Source of the DNA: Candidatus Nitrosopumilus sediminis
GTDB lineage: Archaea > Thermoproteota > Nitrososphaeria > Nitrososphaerales > Nitrosopumilaceae
Assembly (NCBI RefSeq): GCF_000299395.1
Contig: NC_018656.1
Location: forward strand, 868,001-932,000
DNA: 64,000 nucleotides
Direction of reading: 5' to 3'
Both the position numbers and the translations under genes were made by a program. The notes under the pieces were generated by a model, which saw nothing but the letters and a program-made list of their open reading frames with translations, made no database searches and was not told the DNA's origin. This document shows, piece after piece, positions 53,078-61,567 of this stretch; the first letter of the stretch is position 1; each line of letters opens with the position of its first letter.

Positions 53078-53189
53078 GATAATTACCTCCAATAAATTTT
53101 ATAATAGATTTGCTATAGCAATAATCACAAGACCATCCTTCAAAGGTATAACCACATTGATTACATTTTTGAGAGATAGCGTATTTCAT
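53061..53189 (-). CDS. 42-residue zinc-ribbon protein, first gene of the repair operon
   Basis: CNQCGYTFEGWSCDYCYSK has two CxxC knuckles, at residues 9-12 and 21-24. ATG 53189 lies 28 bp after a TTCATATATT box, so the mRNA is leaderless; a longer start at 53249 would run through the promoter element. Co-translated with the flavin protein. Confidence 0.65.
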   Translation of the reverse strand: MKYAISQKCNQCGYTFEGWSCDYCYSKSIIKFIGGNYHATIR

Positions 53190-53217
53190 AATCAATTTTT
53201 GATTTTTCAATATATGA

Positions 53218-53246
53218 ATAGTGCTCAAAATTATAACTAGTGCTAA
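53218..53246 (-). promoter_or_regulatory. Paired TTAGCACTAG-type element, divergent promoter
   Basis: On the minus strand TTAGCACTAG (53246-53237) and TTGAGCACTA (53228-53219) are repeated at a 19-bp pitch, directly before the TTCATATATT box of the zinc-ribbon operon. The plus-strand gene at 53297 may use the same region. Confidence 0.65.
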
Positions 53247-53296
53247 CACGGTTTAATCAAAGTCGAGTTAAAATACCATTTTAAAAAAAAATACAC

Positions 53297-53980
53297 ATGA
53301 AAGAAATTATAAGCATAATATCCATTATCATTCTTTTTGCTTCAAGTCCAGCTTACGCTCACAAATTGATTACACATGATGATTCCCATAGAGATATCGA
53401 TAACGCATTAAAGATTCCAGATCATAAAATTTCATGGGCAATCTATGAAAATTTAGGAGTGAACGAAGCCAAATTTTACTCATTTGATAGTAAAAAGGGA
53501 GAATCACTTTATGCAAGTATCGTGATTCCAAAAATTGAAGGATTGGAAAAATATTCTCCAACTCTTATTTTAGTTAGTCCAGAAAATAATCAAAATGTGA
53601 ATAATATACAATCACAAAACAACATTAAAAAATTTCCATATGAGGGAAATTTCCCATCAAATGAGTTCTATGAACCGTTTGGACAGGTAACCTATTGGGA
53701 AAGACAAGAAATCAATACAGAATTATCTGCAGATGGAGAATATTTCATCATAGTTCTAGATGAAAAAAACCAAAAGGGAAAATATAGTTTAGCGATAGGC
53801 ACGATAGAAGATTTTTCAAGTGAAAATATTTTTTTAATTCTCCCACAATCATGGTGGGAGACAAAAATATTTGTAAATGATTACATTTCAATCATGATTT
53901 TATTTTTCATAATAATAATCTTAATTTTGATCACAGCATTTGCAATAAAAAGAAAAATTAAAAACAAAAGCTTAAGCTAA
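53297..53980 (+). CDS. Secreted/surface protein with C-terminal membrane anchor
   Basis: 227 residues. The signal peptide ends near residue 21 (SSPAYA); residues 22-190 are a beta-rich outside domain with His/Asp-rich HKLITHDDSHRDIDN at its start, a possible metal site. A C-terminal helix (ISIMILFFIIIILILITAF) and a basic tail anchor it. Divergent from the zinc-ribbon operon. Confidence 0.65.
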   Translation: MKEIISIISIIILFASSPAYAHKLITHDDSHRDIDNALKIPDHKISWAIYENLGVNEAKFYSFDSKKGESLYASIVIPKIEGLEKYSPTLILVSPENNQNVNNIQSQNNIKKFPYEGNFPSNEFYEPFGQVTYWERQEINTELSADGEYFIIVLDEKNQKGKYSLAIGTIEDFSSENIFLILPQSWWETKIFVNDYISIMILFFIIIILILITAFAIKRKIKNKSLS

Positions 53981-54006
53981 ACATTCTAAAATTTATGCCT
54001 AAAAAA

Positions 54007-54036
54007 ATTAGGAGTGTCTAATTAGGAGAATCTAAT
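54007..54036. promoter_or_regulatory. Two tandem palindromes ATTAG-N6-CTAAT
   Basis: ATTAG-GAGTGT-CTAAT and ATTAG-GAGAAT-CTAAT overlap by two bases with a 14-bp pitch, 40 bp before the gene at 54076. A strong operator candidate that differs from the TTAGCACTAG element. Confidence 0.45.
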
Positions 54037-54075
54037 TTTCGAGGTGTTTAATATGGTAAAAAAATAAGTTACTAC

Positions 54076-54345
54076 ATGAATGTATGGAATAAATTTTGGA
54101 ATTGGTATGAAAACAAAATACTCGGCAGTGTTATTTTAATTGCAATTATTCAATTCATTCAAGTACCACATATGGTATGGAATGCAGACATCATGTTAGA
54201 GGCAGGAATTGTATCCAGAGTTCATCCAATAATAGACTGGTTCTTGTATGGAGTTGATCTAATAGAAATTATTTCAATTATCAATGTGGGGATGATCATG
54301 TTTAGTTTGATTAAGAAACGACGTGTTCAAAAAGTGACAGCTTAG
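54076..54345 (+). CDS. Small membrane protein
   Basis: 89 residues with two helices (VILIAIIQFIQVPHMVWNAD and LIEIISIINVGMIMFSLI) and a basic C-terminus. Unknown family. Tandem palindromes upstream suggest tight control. Confidence 0.6.
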   Translation: MNVWNKFWNWYENKILGSVILIAIIQFIQVPHMVWNADIMLEAGIVSRVHPIIDWFLYGVDLIEIISIINVGMIMFSLIKKRRVQKVTA

Positions 54346-54357
54346 ATTACTCACAAA

Positions 54358-55185
54358 CTATTCTTTTGCATTCCAAATAACACGTTGAGGGAATGGTATT
54401 TCTATACCATTTTCATCTAATGCCTTTTTAGCAACTTTGAGTAAAATTGGACCAACTTGATCCCAATCATTTCGAGGATGCCAAACCAAAATTTCAATAT
54501 TCACACTCGAATCAGCTAGCTCATTGATTCTAAATTCAGGTTTAGGAAGCATCAAAACAAATTTCATAGATTTACGAATTTCTTTAGCCATGACAGATAT
54601 AGCCCCCTCAATGTCTTCTTTGTACGCAATTCCAATCATAGCCTCAGATCTCCTTACAGGAGTTGAGGATAATGAACGAATATTTGATGTAAAAAAGGAT
54701 TCATTCGGAATTCGAATTATAGTTCCATCAAATTTTTTTACGCGAACAGAAAAAGTGCTAATATCAAGCAAAGTTCCAGTTACATCAGAACTAGGAATCT
54801 CAATTGTATCACCTTGTTTTACAGGTTTTTCAATCATCAAGAAGATGCCTGAAATTAAATTAGAAACAACCGATTGAGTTGCAAATCCAATCACAATACC
54901 AAATATCCCTCCTGCAACAAGCAATCCAGAGAAATCAAAACCTGTAGTGGACGTAAAAACCAAAAAGGAGATAACTATAATTCCAAAATAAATTAGCTTA
55001 CCAAAGTTTTTTGCCGAATCCTGAGGCAATTTTGGACCATAGTATTTTGCAAATAATACTCTAATAGTTCGTGCAATAATTACACCAACTCCCATGATTA
55101 TTCCCCCAATGAGTAGAGAGAGAAGAGTCAATCCACCAGTAATTTCAATTTCAGATAAATTTGATAAAAATTCCAAAACCATCAT
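54358..55185 (-). CDS. MscS-family mechanosensitive channel
   Basis: 275 residues. Three N-terminal helices; the pore-lining helix is GIFGIVIGFATQSVVSNLIS near residue 95, with the following beta domain starting GDTIEIPS. Releases osmolytes on osmotic downshock. Overlaps the DUF432 gene by four bases (ATGA), an arrangement seen in other archaea. Confidence 0.9.
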   Translation of the reverse strand: MMVLEFLSNLSEIEITGGLTLLSLLIGGIIMGVGVIIARTIRVLFAKYYGPKLPQDSAKNFGKLIYFGIIVISFLVFTSTTGFDFSGLLVAGGIFGIVIGFATQSVVSNLISGIFLMIEKPVKQGDTIEIPSSDVTGTLLDISTFSVRVKKFDGTIIRIPNESFFTSNIRSLSSTPVRRSEAMIGIAYKEDIEGAISVMAKEIRKSMKFVLMLPKPEFRINELADSSVNIEILVWHPRNDWDQVGPILLKVAKKALDENGIEIPFPQRVIWNAKE

Positions 55186-55937
55186 TCAACACCCATGTCC
55201 ATATGTTTTACTGTTTCAATTTTTTCATAAGTTGGAGATAAAGTAAAAGAAGTTTGAATTTTTTCAGAAACAACATCAATTATTTCAAGTGTGAGTTTTT
55301 TCTTCAAAACAGCATTCAAGGAATCAAGTATTGCATGCGAGTCTTGATAATAAATGGAATTATCAGATATTGGAAAAACAATTCTACTAATACTAAGACC
55401 TTTAGATAAGTCGTTTTTCAGGTTTACTTTTAAAACACCATTAACAAATGGAATAGAATCATCATAAGATTCAACTATCTCAGATTTTGCATATTTGCAT
55501 AGAGAACCAGATTCGGGGGAGCCATAGAGGCAAAATCTGGAATTGATAGGGTCACATGTAAAACAATCAAGTGAATCTTTATGATTATCATGTATAAAAA
55601 AGACACCTATCTCAATGGGACAGCGTAAGAAAACAGTGGCAGCAGAATTTTCAGATAAAAAGATAGGAGTCTCAACATCCAGATACATGTAAGCTGTACG
55701 TCTTGCAGGGTAATTTAACGGTCTTATTGGACACAATTCAATTTGAAGTTTAGAGGAATTTATAGGAATTATTTTCTCAATTAAATCATCATCAAAATTT
55801 TTTCTAGAATATGAAAATACGTTTTCGCTAATCTTTCTAATTCTAATCTCAGTACCAGGCAGGTTTAATTCAAGAGATTCACCAATATCATATAACCCAT
55901 AATTTGAAAAAGTATTTTCAATAGTTTCTTCAGTCAT
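55182..55937 (-). CDS. DUF432 family protein
   Basis: 251 residues, no membrane segments. The start NYGLYDIGESLELNLPGTEI, the LCPIRPLNYPARRTAYMYLD stretch near 75 and IGVFFIHD near 110 are the parts I relate to DUF432. A Cys cluster (CFTCDPINSRFC near 125, LCKYAKSE near 145) may bind metal. Coupled to the MscS gene, so perhaps a channel regulator. Confidence 0.65.
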   Translation of the reverse strand: MTEETIENTFSNYGLYDIGESLELNLPGTEIRIRKISENVFSYSRKNFDDDLIEKIIPINSSKLQIELCPIRPLNYPARRTAYMYLDVETPIFLSENSAATVFLRCPIEIGVFFIHDNHKDSLDCFTCDPINSRFCLYGSPESGSLCKYAKSEIVESYDDSIPFVNGVLKVNLKNDLSKGLSISRIVFPISDNSIYYQDSHAILDSLNAVLKKKLTLEIIDVVSEKIQTSFTLSPTYEKIETVKHMDMGVE

Positions 55938-56023
55938 CTTTTCAATGTCAACAATAGGATCTTGAATTTAATCTCTTGTATCATAAAAAATCAATCTATT
56001 TAAAAAAAATCGAAAATAGGGGA

Positions 56024-56923
56024 TTATTCCAGATTTAATGGAATAGAGATGCTGCCAAAGGATTCACTGCCTCTAAAGTAATAGTCTTTATTTGAATCGT
56101 ATTCAAATGTAGTTCCTCCACCACCAATATTAGGTCCAAAGAACATGTTGAATATTTTAGATTGTCCAGGGGGCAAAATTATTTGGCCGTTTGTAAAATC
56201 CATTCCTGAATATTTGTAATCAGTGTCACCATTGGTAACATCATAGTTACAAATTGCAGGTCCTGTACAGAAAAGGGCTTCTTGAATAGAACCGTTATTT
56301 TCAACTAAGATTCTAAGTCGGAGCATTGCTTGTCCCGAAGAGGTTATTTCAAAGCTATTTCCTTCAGTTCCAAATCCAGGCCAGTAGTAAGTAACAGGTC
56401 CGGCTTGATATGGTTGAGAAATCAGTTTGTAATTATATGCAGTGATTTCATGTTTTGCAGATCTTTCACAGTTTAGTCGGTCATAGGCTTTTGTGATCTT
56501 TGAGCATTCATCTAATTCACTTTGAAGTAAAGCCAATTCCAAATCCCCAGAGTCAGCAGAAACTTCACCTAGAGAGATTTCAGATGAAGGAACAGTTACT
56601 AATCCAATTTTCATCAAATGCTGAATCCCATTTACAAATTCACCATCAGAAATTGTTCCATCTGCCCACCATCCCGCGTTGTTTTTAACCCAACTAGGGA
56701 CTTTGTCAGAAGTTTCTGAAGATATAGATGTTGAAGGCACTTTGATTATTCCATCTTTTATTAGAAATGAAATCCCAGTAAGAAATTCAGATTCAGATAT
56801 TGTTCCATCTGCCCACCATCCCGCGTTGTTTTTAACCCAACTAGGGACTTCTGCATATGCAGTAGAAACAGTTGAAGCAATTATCAGAATTGATGCGATT
56901 GTAGTTATTGTGATTTTCATCAT
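56024..56923 (-). CDS. Secreted protein with two VPSWVKNNAGWWADG repeats
   Basis: 299 residues. Signal peptide to about residue 24 (STAYA), two copies of a 49-residue repeat (VPSWVKNNAGWWADGTIS, starting about residues 26 and 75), then a beta-rich C-terminal domain. The repeat is a common thaumarchaeal surface module. ATG 56923 is 26 bp after a TTATATAT box and the TTGGCACTAG element. Confidence 0.75.
   Translation of the reverse strand: MMKITITTIASILIIASTVSTAYAEVPSWVKNNAGWWADGTISESEFLTGISFLIKDGIIKVPSTSISSETSDKVPSWVKNNAGWWADGTISDGEFVNGIQHLMKIGLVTVPSSEISLGEVSADSGDLELALLQSELDECSKITKAYDRLNCERSAKHEITAYNYKLISQPYQAGPVTYYWPGFGTEGNSFEITSSGQAMLRLRILVENNGSIQEALFCTGPAICNYDVTNGDTDYKYSGMDFTNGQIILPPGQSKIFNMFFGPNIGGGGTTFEYDSNKDYYFRGSESFGSISIPLNLE
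56652..56703. repeat. Exact 52-bp repeat, copy 1
   Basis: Identical to 56799-56850; encodes the VPSWVKNNAGWWADGTIS part of the second protein repeat. Exact identity at the DNA level suggests recent duplication or conversion. Confidence 0.8.
56799..56850. repeat. Exact 52-bp repeat, copy 2
   Basis: Same as 56652-56703, 147 bp (49 codons) away, in the first protein repeat. Confidence 0.8.
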
Positions 56924-56950
56924 GAGTTATTATTTTTCATTATATATAAG

Positions 56951-56978
56951 CTAGTGCCAAGGTATTATCTAGTGGTAA
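56951..56978 (-). promoter_or_regulatory. Paired TTAGCACTAG-type element (TTACCACTAG, TTGGCACTAG)
   Basis: Minus-strand TTACCACTAG (56978-56969) and TTGGCACTAG (56960-56951), 18 bp apart, the second directly before the TTATATAT box of the 56024-56923 gene. Confidence 0.65.
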
Positions 56979-56998
56979 CATTCAACAGTGATTAAAAC

Positions 56999-57008
56999 AT
57001 AGTGCCAA
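56999..57008 (-). promoter_or_regulatory. Third TTGGCACTAT site, between divergent genes
   Basis: ATAGTGCCAA on the plus strand, 30 bp from the nearest site and about 25 bp before the TATA-like TTATATGC of the YbgA-family gene. May serve the plus-strand gene. Confidence 0.5.
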
Positions 57009-57059
57009 TTGATCAGAAAGAAGAATTTGCTTATATGCAAATTGAAAAGAACTTCAAAA

Positions 57060-57602
57060 GTGGATAAAAAACATGAAACAATAAACTCAGAAACACATTC
57101 AATTTCAGAAAAAGATGCGATTGAATTTGTAATGAAAAGATTTCAGGATGTAAAAAATTCAAATAAAATAGAAAATTTGGTTTCATTTCAAGCGATGAAC
57201 AAGTATATGGTCATGGCACATAATCAGCATGAATTAAAGATTTTAGGAAATATTGTTGCAAGTAACAAAAAAAATCAATTCCAAAAAATAGTAAAAGAAT
57301 TCGAGGTACATCTTAAAAAAGCATTAGAAAGCGAACCTACAATCAAGAAACACAGTAATGTGCTATTACATATTTTTGGGTATTTTTCAAATAATTTTAA
57401 TCAACAAGAGAAAGAATGGTTTTTTAATTTATTGGGAGAATTCAAAGAAGAAAGCATCACCATCGGAGAAATCCTGTCTGAAATTAATTCAGTGATTTAT
57501 CGATTCAATAACACATATCTTGCTGGTCAGACATATTTTTTACTATATTCAAATCTCAACTCAGGGAATTTGTTTAAACGGTTATCAAAAGAAAGATATT
57601 AA
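57060..57602 (+). CDS. YbgA-family protein (DUF1722), photolyase-associated
   Basis: About 180 residues: LVSFQAMNKYMVMAHNQHEL near 44, HSNVLLHIFGYFSNNFNQQE near 100 and YLAGQTYFLLY near 160 are the DUF1722 signature. In E. coli ybgA precedes the photolyase gene, but no photolyase is in this window. GTG 57060 fits a leaderless mRNA, 27 bp after TTATATGC; TTG 57009 or 57042 are alternatives. Shares a promoter region with the regulon. Confidence 0.8.
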   Translation: MDKKHETINSETHSISEKDAIEFVMKRFQDVKNSNKIENLVSFQAMNKYMVMAHNQHELKILGNIVASNKKNQFQKIVKEFEVHLKKALESEPTIKKHSNVLLHIFGYFSNNFNQQEKEWFFNLLGEFKEESITIGEILSEINSVIYRFNNTYLAGQTYFLLYSNLNSGNLFKRLSKERY

Positions 57603-58756
57603 AAAAAATCAGATATTGTTTTTTGTCTCATTAATTCAATAATATTACCATGAGATAGCCATTCAGACTTGCTAATACTCATCTTCTTTGATGCCAAAAA
57701 TAAAGCATGATCAAAATTATCGGCGACGACACAGTTTTGATTCATTGCCTCGCGAATTCCTTCTCGTACTTGCCATATACCAACTGGAATAGCATATTCA
57801 GGACGAATTTCTCGTAAAATCACAGCTCCTGCCTGAATTTTGTGCCTATTCAGATACTCCAAAACACCTAATTTTGCTGCAAAATATGCACCAGCAATTT
57901 TTGGGGGATGATCTATTCCACGTGCATCTTCATGATCAGAACCAAAACCGATAATATCATTAGAATACCATGCTTCAATCATTTCATAGACCCATCTATG
58001 CGGAAACAATACAACGGTGAAGATATTCCCCAAGTGCTCATATGAAAATACTCGATAAGAATCAATTAAACCGTAATTCAAAATATCCTCAGTGAGAGAT
58101 TTACAAATTATATCATCAGTTGCAGTGATGCTCCATTTAGTGGGCACTAGTTTCCTTTTTTGGCCCAACATTCCAATGCTAAAACATTTTTGAATTTTTG
58201 AAATTTCAATTCCAGAATTATATAAATTTAATACAGCATCTTGGGCTTTCAAATCTTTATCATAATATGTTTTTTCTATAGATTTGACAGATGTAGTTCC
58301 AGAGAATTTTGCAGATTTGATTTCACCAACAGGACCAAAAGGAGCACTCTCCCCATCCATAGAAATGTTGGGAGATGTAGCTTTTTGAAAAATCAAATCA
58401 GAATCTATAGGTTTTGAAGACATTGCAACCTCTTGAAGATTTTCAATGTAACGTCCATCAGTTTGGTCAATAGGTATTTTTTGTATGCCCCGAACTAAAT
58501 TCAATCTAAAATTAACAATGTCTTCCAAAGACTTTCCTTTCCACTGTTCAGGACTATCAAGTAAGCTTGTATCACCATGCAATGGAGGAACCATAGGACC
58601 AACAAAGACTTTAGGATAATCATACGAGCCAACAAAAACAGATGGAGGGCTTGTTCCACTAACAGAATCAGAAGAAAATAGATTCCCATGTTTTGAAATG
58701 GATTCATGCCATTTAGCCAAAATTGCATGACGAATGTTTTGAGAATCAAAAGACAT
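57599..58756 (-). CDS. Archaeal DNA repair protein NreA/NreB family
   Basis: 385 residues. The N-terminal GTSPPSVFVGSYDYPKVFVG and MVPPLHGDTSLLDSPEQW, central APFGPVGEIKSAKFSGTTSV and late PHRWVYEMIEAWY are NreA-like. It ends QKTISDFF, an exact PCNA box (Q-x2-I-x2-F-F). In haloarchaea NreA is needed after DNA damage by a PCNA-linked route. The N-terminal zinc finger of NreA is not evident, so it may be the NreB type. Confidence 0.85.
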   Translation of the reverse strand: MSFDSQNIRHAILAKWHESISKHGNLFSSDSVSGTSPPSVFVGSYDYPKVFVGPMVPPLHGDTSLLDSPEQWKGKSLEDIVNFRLNLVRGIQKIPIDQTDGRYIENLQEVAMSSKPIDSDLIFQKATSPNISMDGESAPFGPVGEIKSAKFSGTTSVKSIEKTYYDKDLKAQDAVLNLYNSGIEISKIQKCFSIGMLGQKRKLVPTKWSITATDDIICKSLTEDILNYGLIDSYRVFSYEHLGNIFTVVLFPHRWVYEMIEAWYSNDIIGFGSDHEDARGIDHPPKIAGAYFAAKLGVLEYLNRHKIQAGAVILREIRPEYAIPVGIWQVREGIREAMNQNCVVADNFDHALFLASKKMSISKSEWLSHGNIIELMRQKTISDFF

Positions 58757-58857
58757 GTTAATTTGTGCCTAAAATTGGCCTATTAATCTGCCTAATAAGA
58801 AAAATTGATGGTTTGTCAACGGATGGTGTTTAAAGGATAATTTTCACTAACAAAAAT

Positions 58858-59787
58858 ATGACAGTTGACAGAATTGTGTCTTTTTTGCCGAGTGCAACTG
58901 AATTACTTTACGAATTAGGTAAGCAAGATAATCTGTACGGAGTAACTCATGAATGTAAATTTCCCAAAGATGCATTATCAAAACCTAAGATTATCAGCAC
59001 TGTAATAAATTCAGACGAATTAACTAGTAAAGAGATCAACGATACAACATGTAAGTTGTTAAATGAAGGTAAGGATATTTTTGTTTTAAATGAAAGTAAT
59101 TTAAAAAAAGCAGAGCCAGATTTGATAATATCTCAAGAAACGTGTGAAGCGTGTGCTGCATATACTAATCAGGTAAACAAGGCAATCAAAATTCTAAAAA
59201 CAAAACCAATTATTCATTCAATGGATCCACACAATATAAAAGAAATCATAGAATCGGTGACAAAATTAGGAAGAATACTAAACTGTAAAGAAAAGGCCAA
59301 AGAGATTACAGATTCATTAGAAAAAAGAATTCAAAACATCAAAGAATCAACCATTAAAAAAAATCTAAAAGTTCTTGCAATTGAATGGATTGAACCATTT
59401 TTCACAGCAGGTCATTGGGTTCCAGAAATGATTGAAATCGCAGGGGGGATTAACATGATTAGTAAGACAGGAGAACACTCAAGAAGATTAACAATGAAAG
59501 AAATAACAAAATCAAACCCAGACATCATAATTTTAATGCCCTGTGGTTTTGATACTCATAGAACAATTTCAGAATACAATAAAGTCCTAAAAAATAATAA
59601 GATGTGGAATTCTTTAACTGCGGTAAAAAAAGAAAGGGTTTTTGCAGTGGATGCAAATTCATTTTTTAGCAAACCAAGCATCAGAACTATAGAGGGAATT
59701 GAAATTCTTGCAAAAATAATCCAGCCTGAAAAATTTATCAATTTAAAAGTCTCAGATAACTCATTTGTACATATTGTGAATAATTAA
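58858..59787 (+). CDS. BtuF-like cobalamin/iron-chelate binding protein, no signal peptide
   Basis: 309 residues of the periplasmic-binding-protein fold: IVSFLPSATELLYELGKQDN at the start, PDLIISQETCEACAAY near 85, and HWVPEMIEIAGGINM near 185, as in BtuF. There is no export signal, so it works in the cytoplasm or is misplaced. No ABC partner is adjacent. The nearby B12-dependent gene (61568) makes a cobalamin role attractive but unproven. Confidence 0.7.
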   Translation: MTVDRIVSFLPSATELLYELGKQDNLYGVTHECKFPKDALSKPKIISTVINSDELTSKEINDTTCKLLNEGKDIFVLNESNLKKAEPDLIISQETCEACAAYTNQVNKAIKILKTKPIIHSMDPHNIKEIIESVTKLGRILNCKEKAKEITDSLEKRIQNIKESTIKKNLKVLAIEWIEPFFTAGHWVPEMIEIAGGINMISKTGEHSRRLTMKEITKSNPDIIILMPCGFDTHRTISEYNKVLKNNKMWNSLTAVKKERVFAVDANSFFSKPSIRTIEGIEILAKIIQPEKFINLKVSDNSFVHIVNN

Positions 59788-59860
59788 AACAGGCTCAAAA
59801 AACGGCTGTCATATGAAATAACACACAATCTGTTATGTCTAATTTTCAAGGTAAACATGT

Positions 59861-59950
59861 ATGACAAGAAATTTTGCAGGAGATAGCAACATCAACGATT
59901 TGTTAAAAATGACTAATGAAATTATGTTAAAAATCAAAAAAATAGCCTAA
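59861..59950 (+). CDS. Possible 29-residue peptide
   Basis: Short frame with ATG, stop and a GGTAAA-like site a few bases before the ATG. Encodes an amphipathic helix (NDLLKMTNEIMLKIKKIA). Could be real or chance. Confidence 0.35.
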   Translation: MTRNFAGDSNINDLLKMTNEIMLKIKKIA

Positions 59951-59960
59951 AAAGACCAAT

Positions 59961-61340
59961 CTAGATAGGTCTTCCTTTGTACTGATAATCTATCACCTTA
60001 TGAAACAAGTTATGAGATGCAATGACAGTGATTGATGCAACTGCAATACCAATAAAATTTCGAATAGTCATCAATTCATTTGGTTGCGATGCAATCAAGG
60101 AAGTTTCAAAAACGACATAAAAGTCATCAAATAACCAAAATGCCAGAGTCACCCAAGAAATCATTCCTGCAATAAAATATCCTAAGCGGGTTTTATTTCG
60201 AATTAATAATATTGACATGAAAATAGCAACATACCATACAGATGAACCCAGTAACCAAAGAGTTTGATAAACTTCAGGTCTATCATCTAACCAATAGTAT
60301 GATGTTCCAATGACGGCCAATGCAAATAATGAAATTTGGATGACGTTTTGATTGATTTTAAAACCAGATTTTTCTTCTTTTAATTCAGATTTTGGAGGGG
60401 AAGATTCCATTTCTTTTGTAGCAATGTCAATTGATTCTCTTACAGATTTTAATTTTAGAGGAATAATTTGAGTAATTTTATCATCAGTGACAACAGTGTC
60501 ATGTACAAGACTATCAATGAGAGGTCTTGCAAGAGAGGCTTTCACAGGAGTAATCAGATCAACCCAGTAAGATGAAAGCCGAGTAGTTAAAAATGGAATT
60601 TGTAAAACGAATAAATTTTTGTTCAAATATGCAGCATAGATTCTCATCAATTCCTCATAAGTGATTTTATCAGGACCTCCAATTTCAAATATTTGGCCCA
60701 CGGTTTCAGGCTTTGAAAGAGATTCTGCCAAATAGAAAATTACATCATCTACAGCAATTGGTTGAGCTAGAGATTTTACCCAAGAAGGACAAACCATTAT
60801 CCGTAATCGCTCCACAAGATAACGGAGCATTGCATAAGAGCCACCTTGTGCACCAATTATCAAGGATGCACGAAACTCAGTTACAGGAATGTTGCCAGAT
60901 GCAAGAATCTCACCAACTTCTTTGCGACTCCTCATATGAGGTGATAAATCCAAACTGTCATTGACCAATCCGCCCAAGTAAATGATTCTTTTTACTCCGG
61001 CCTTTGTAGCAGCTTGGAGGAAATTTTGAGCCTGAATTCTTTCTCTAGATGCAAACTCTTGCCATTGATCTTTAGTTCCTTCCATAGAATGAAGTAAATA
61101 AAATGCGATTTCGATTCCTTTCATTGCTTGACATAGTTGATCATTGTCAAACACATCAGCTTGTACATATTTTACATTGTTTGTAATATCTAATTTTCTT
61201 CTACTCAATCCAGTAACAGTATATCCATTAGAAGCGAGTAATGATATCAATCTAGAGCCAATAAAACCAGTGGAACCAGTAACCATAATTGAAAAAGGAG
61301 ATGATTGTGGAATAGTTTTAGATAAAATTATCTTATCCAT
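59961..61340 (-). CDS. NAD-binding epimerase/dehydratase-like protein with membrane tail, regulon member
   Basis: 459 residues. N-terminal SDR Rossmann domain (VTGSTGFIGSRLISLLAS near residue 20, YLGGLVNDS near 120) of the NDUFA9/NmrA-like type; no clear catalytic Tyr-x3-Lys. Four hydrophobic helices fill residues about 345-450. A GAGAGG ribosome site precedes ATG 61340. The promoter has a TTAGCACTAG-type pair. Similar SDR genes sit in bacterial LitR light-regulated clusters, as I recall. Confidence 0.75.
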   Translation of the reverse strand: MDKIILSKTIPQSSPFSIMVTGSTGFIGSRLISLLASNGYTVTGLSRRKLDITNNVKYVQADVFDNDQLCQAMKGIEIAFYLLHSMEGTKDQWQEFASRERIQAQNFLQAATKAGVKRIIYLGGLVNDSLDLSPHMRSRKEVGEILASGNIPVTEFRASLIIGAQGGSYAMLRYLVERLRIMVCPSWVKSLAQPIAVDDVIFYLAESLSKPETVGQIFEIGGPDKITYEELMRIYAAYLNKNLFVLQIPFLTTRLSSYWVDLITPVKASLARPLIDSLVHDTVVTDDKITQIIPLKLKSVRESIDIATKEMESSPPKSELKEEKSGFKINQNVIQISLFALAVIGTSYYWLDDRPEVYQTLWLLGSSVWYVAIFMSILLIRNKTRLGYFIAGMISWVTLAFWLFDDFYVVFETSLIASQPNELMTIRNFIGIAVASITVIASHNLFHKVIDYQYKGRPI

Positions 61341-61437
61341 TAACAGAACCTCTCTTCAATGTCAATACAGAAAAGATTTTTTCAATATTGACAAACATAT
61401 TTCAATCAAATTTTCTTTAACAATTAAATTATTTAAA

Positions 61438-61466
61438 CTAGTGATAATTTATTTTACTAGTTCTAA
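61438..61466 (-). promoter_or_regulatory. Paired TTAGCACTAG-type element (TTAGAACTAG, TTATCACTAG)
   Basis: Minus-strand TTAGAACTAG (61466-61457) and TTATCACTAG (61447-61438), 19 bp apart; the second abuts TTTAAATAAT, the TATA-like box of the 61340 gene. Confidence 0.6.
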
Positions 61467-61511
61467 AACACCGCCAAAAAAATTCAATTATAAAAAAGTG
61501 TAAGTGATAAT

Positions 61512-61540
61512 TTAGCACTATACATTTTAATTAGCACTAG
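61512..61540 (+). promoter_or_regulatory. Paired TTAGCACTAG element of the B12-protein gene
   Basis: TTAGCACTAT (61512-61521) and TTAGCACTAG (61531-61540), a 19-bp pitch, followed by TTAAATAG. The ATG at 61568 is 27 bp after that box, so the mRNA is probably leaderless. The best-formed copy of the element. Confidence 0.7.
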
Positions 61541-61567
61541 TTAAATAGCAGTTGCCAAAAGAAAAGT

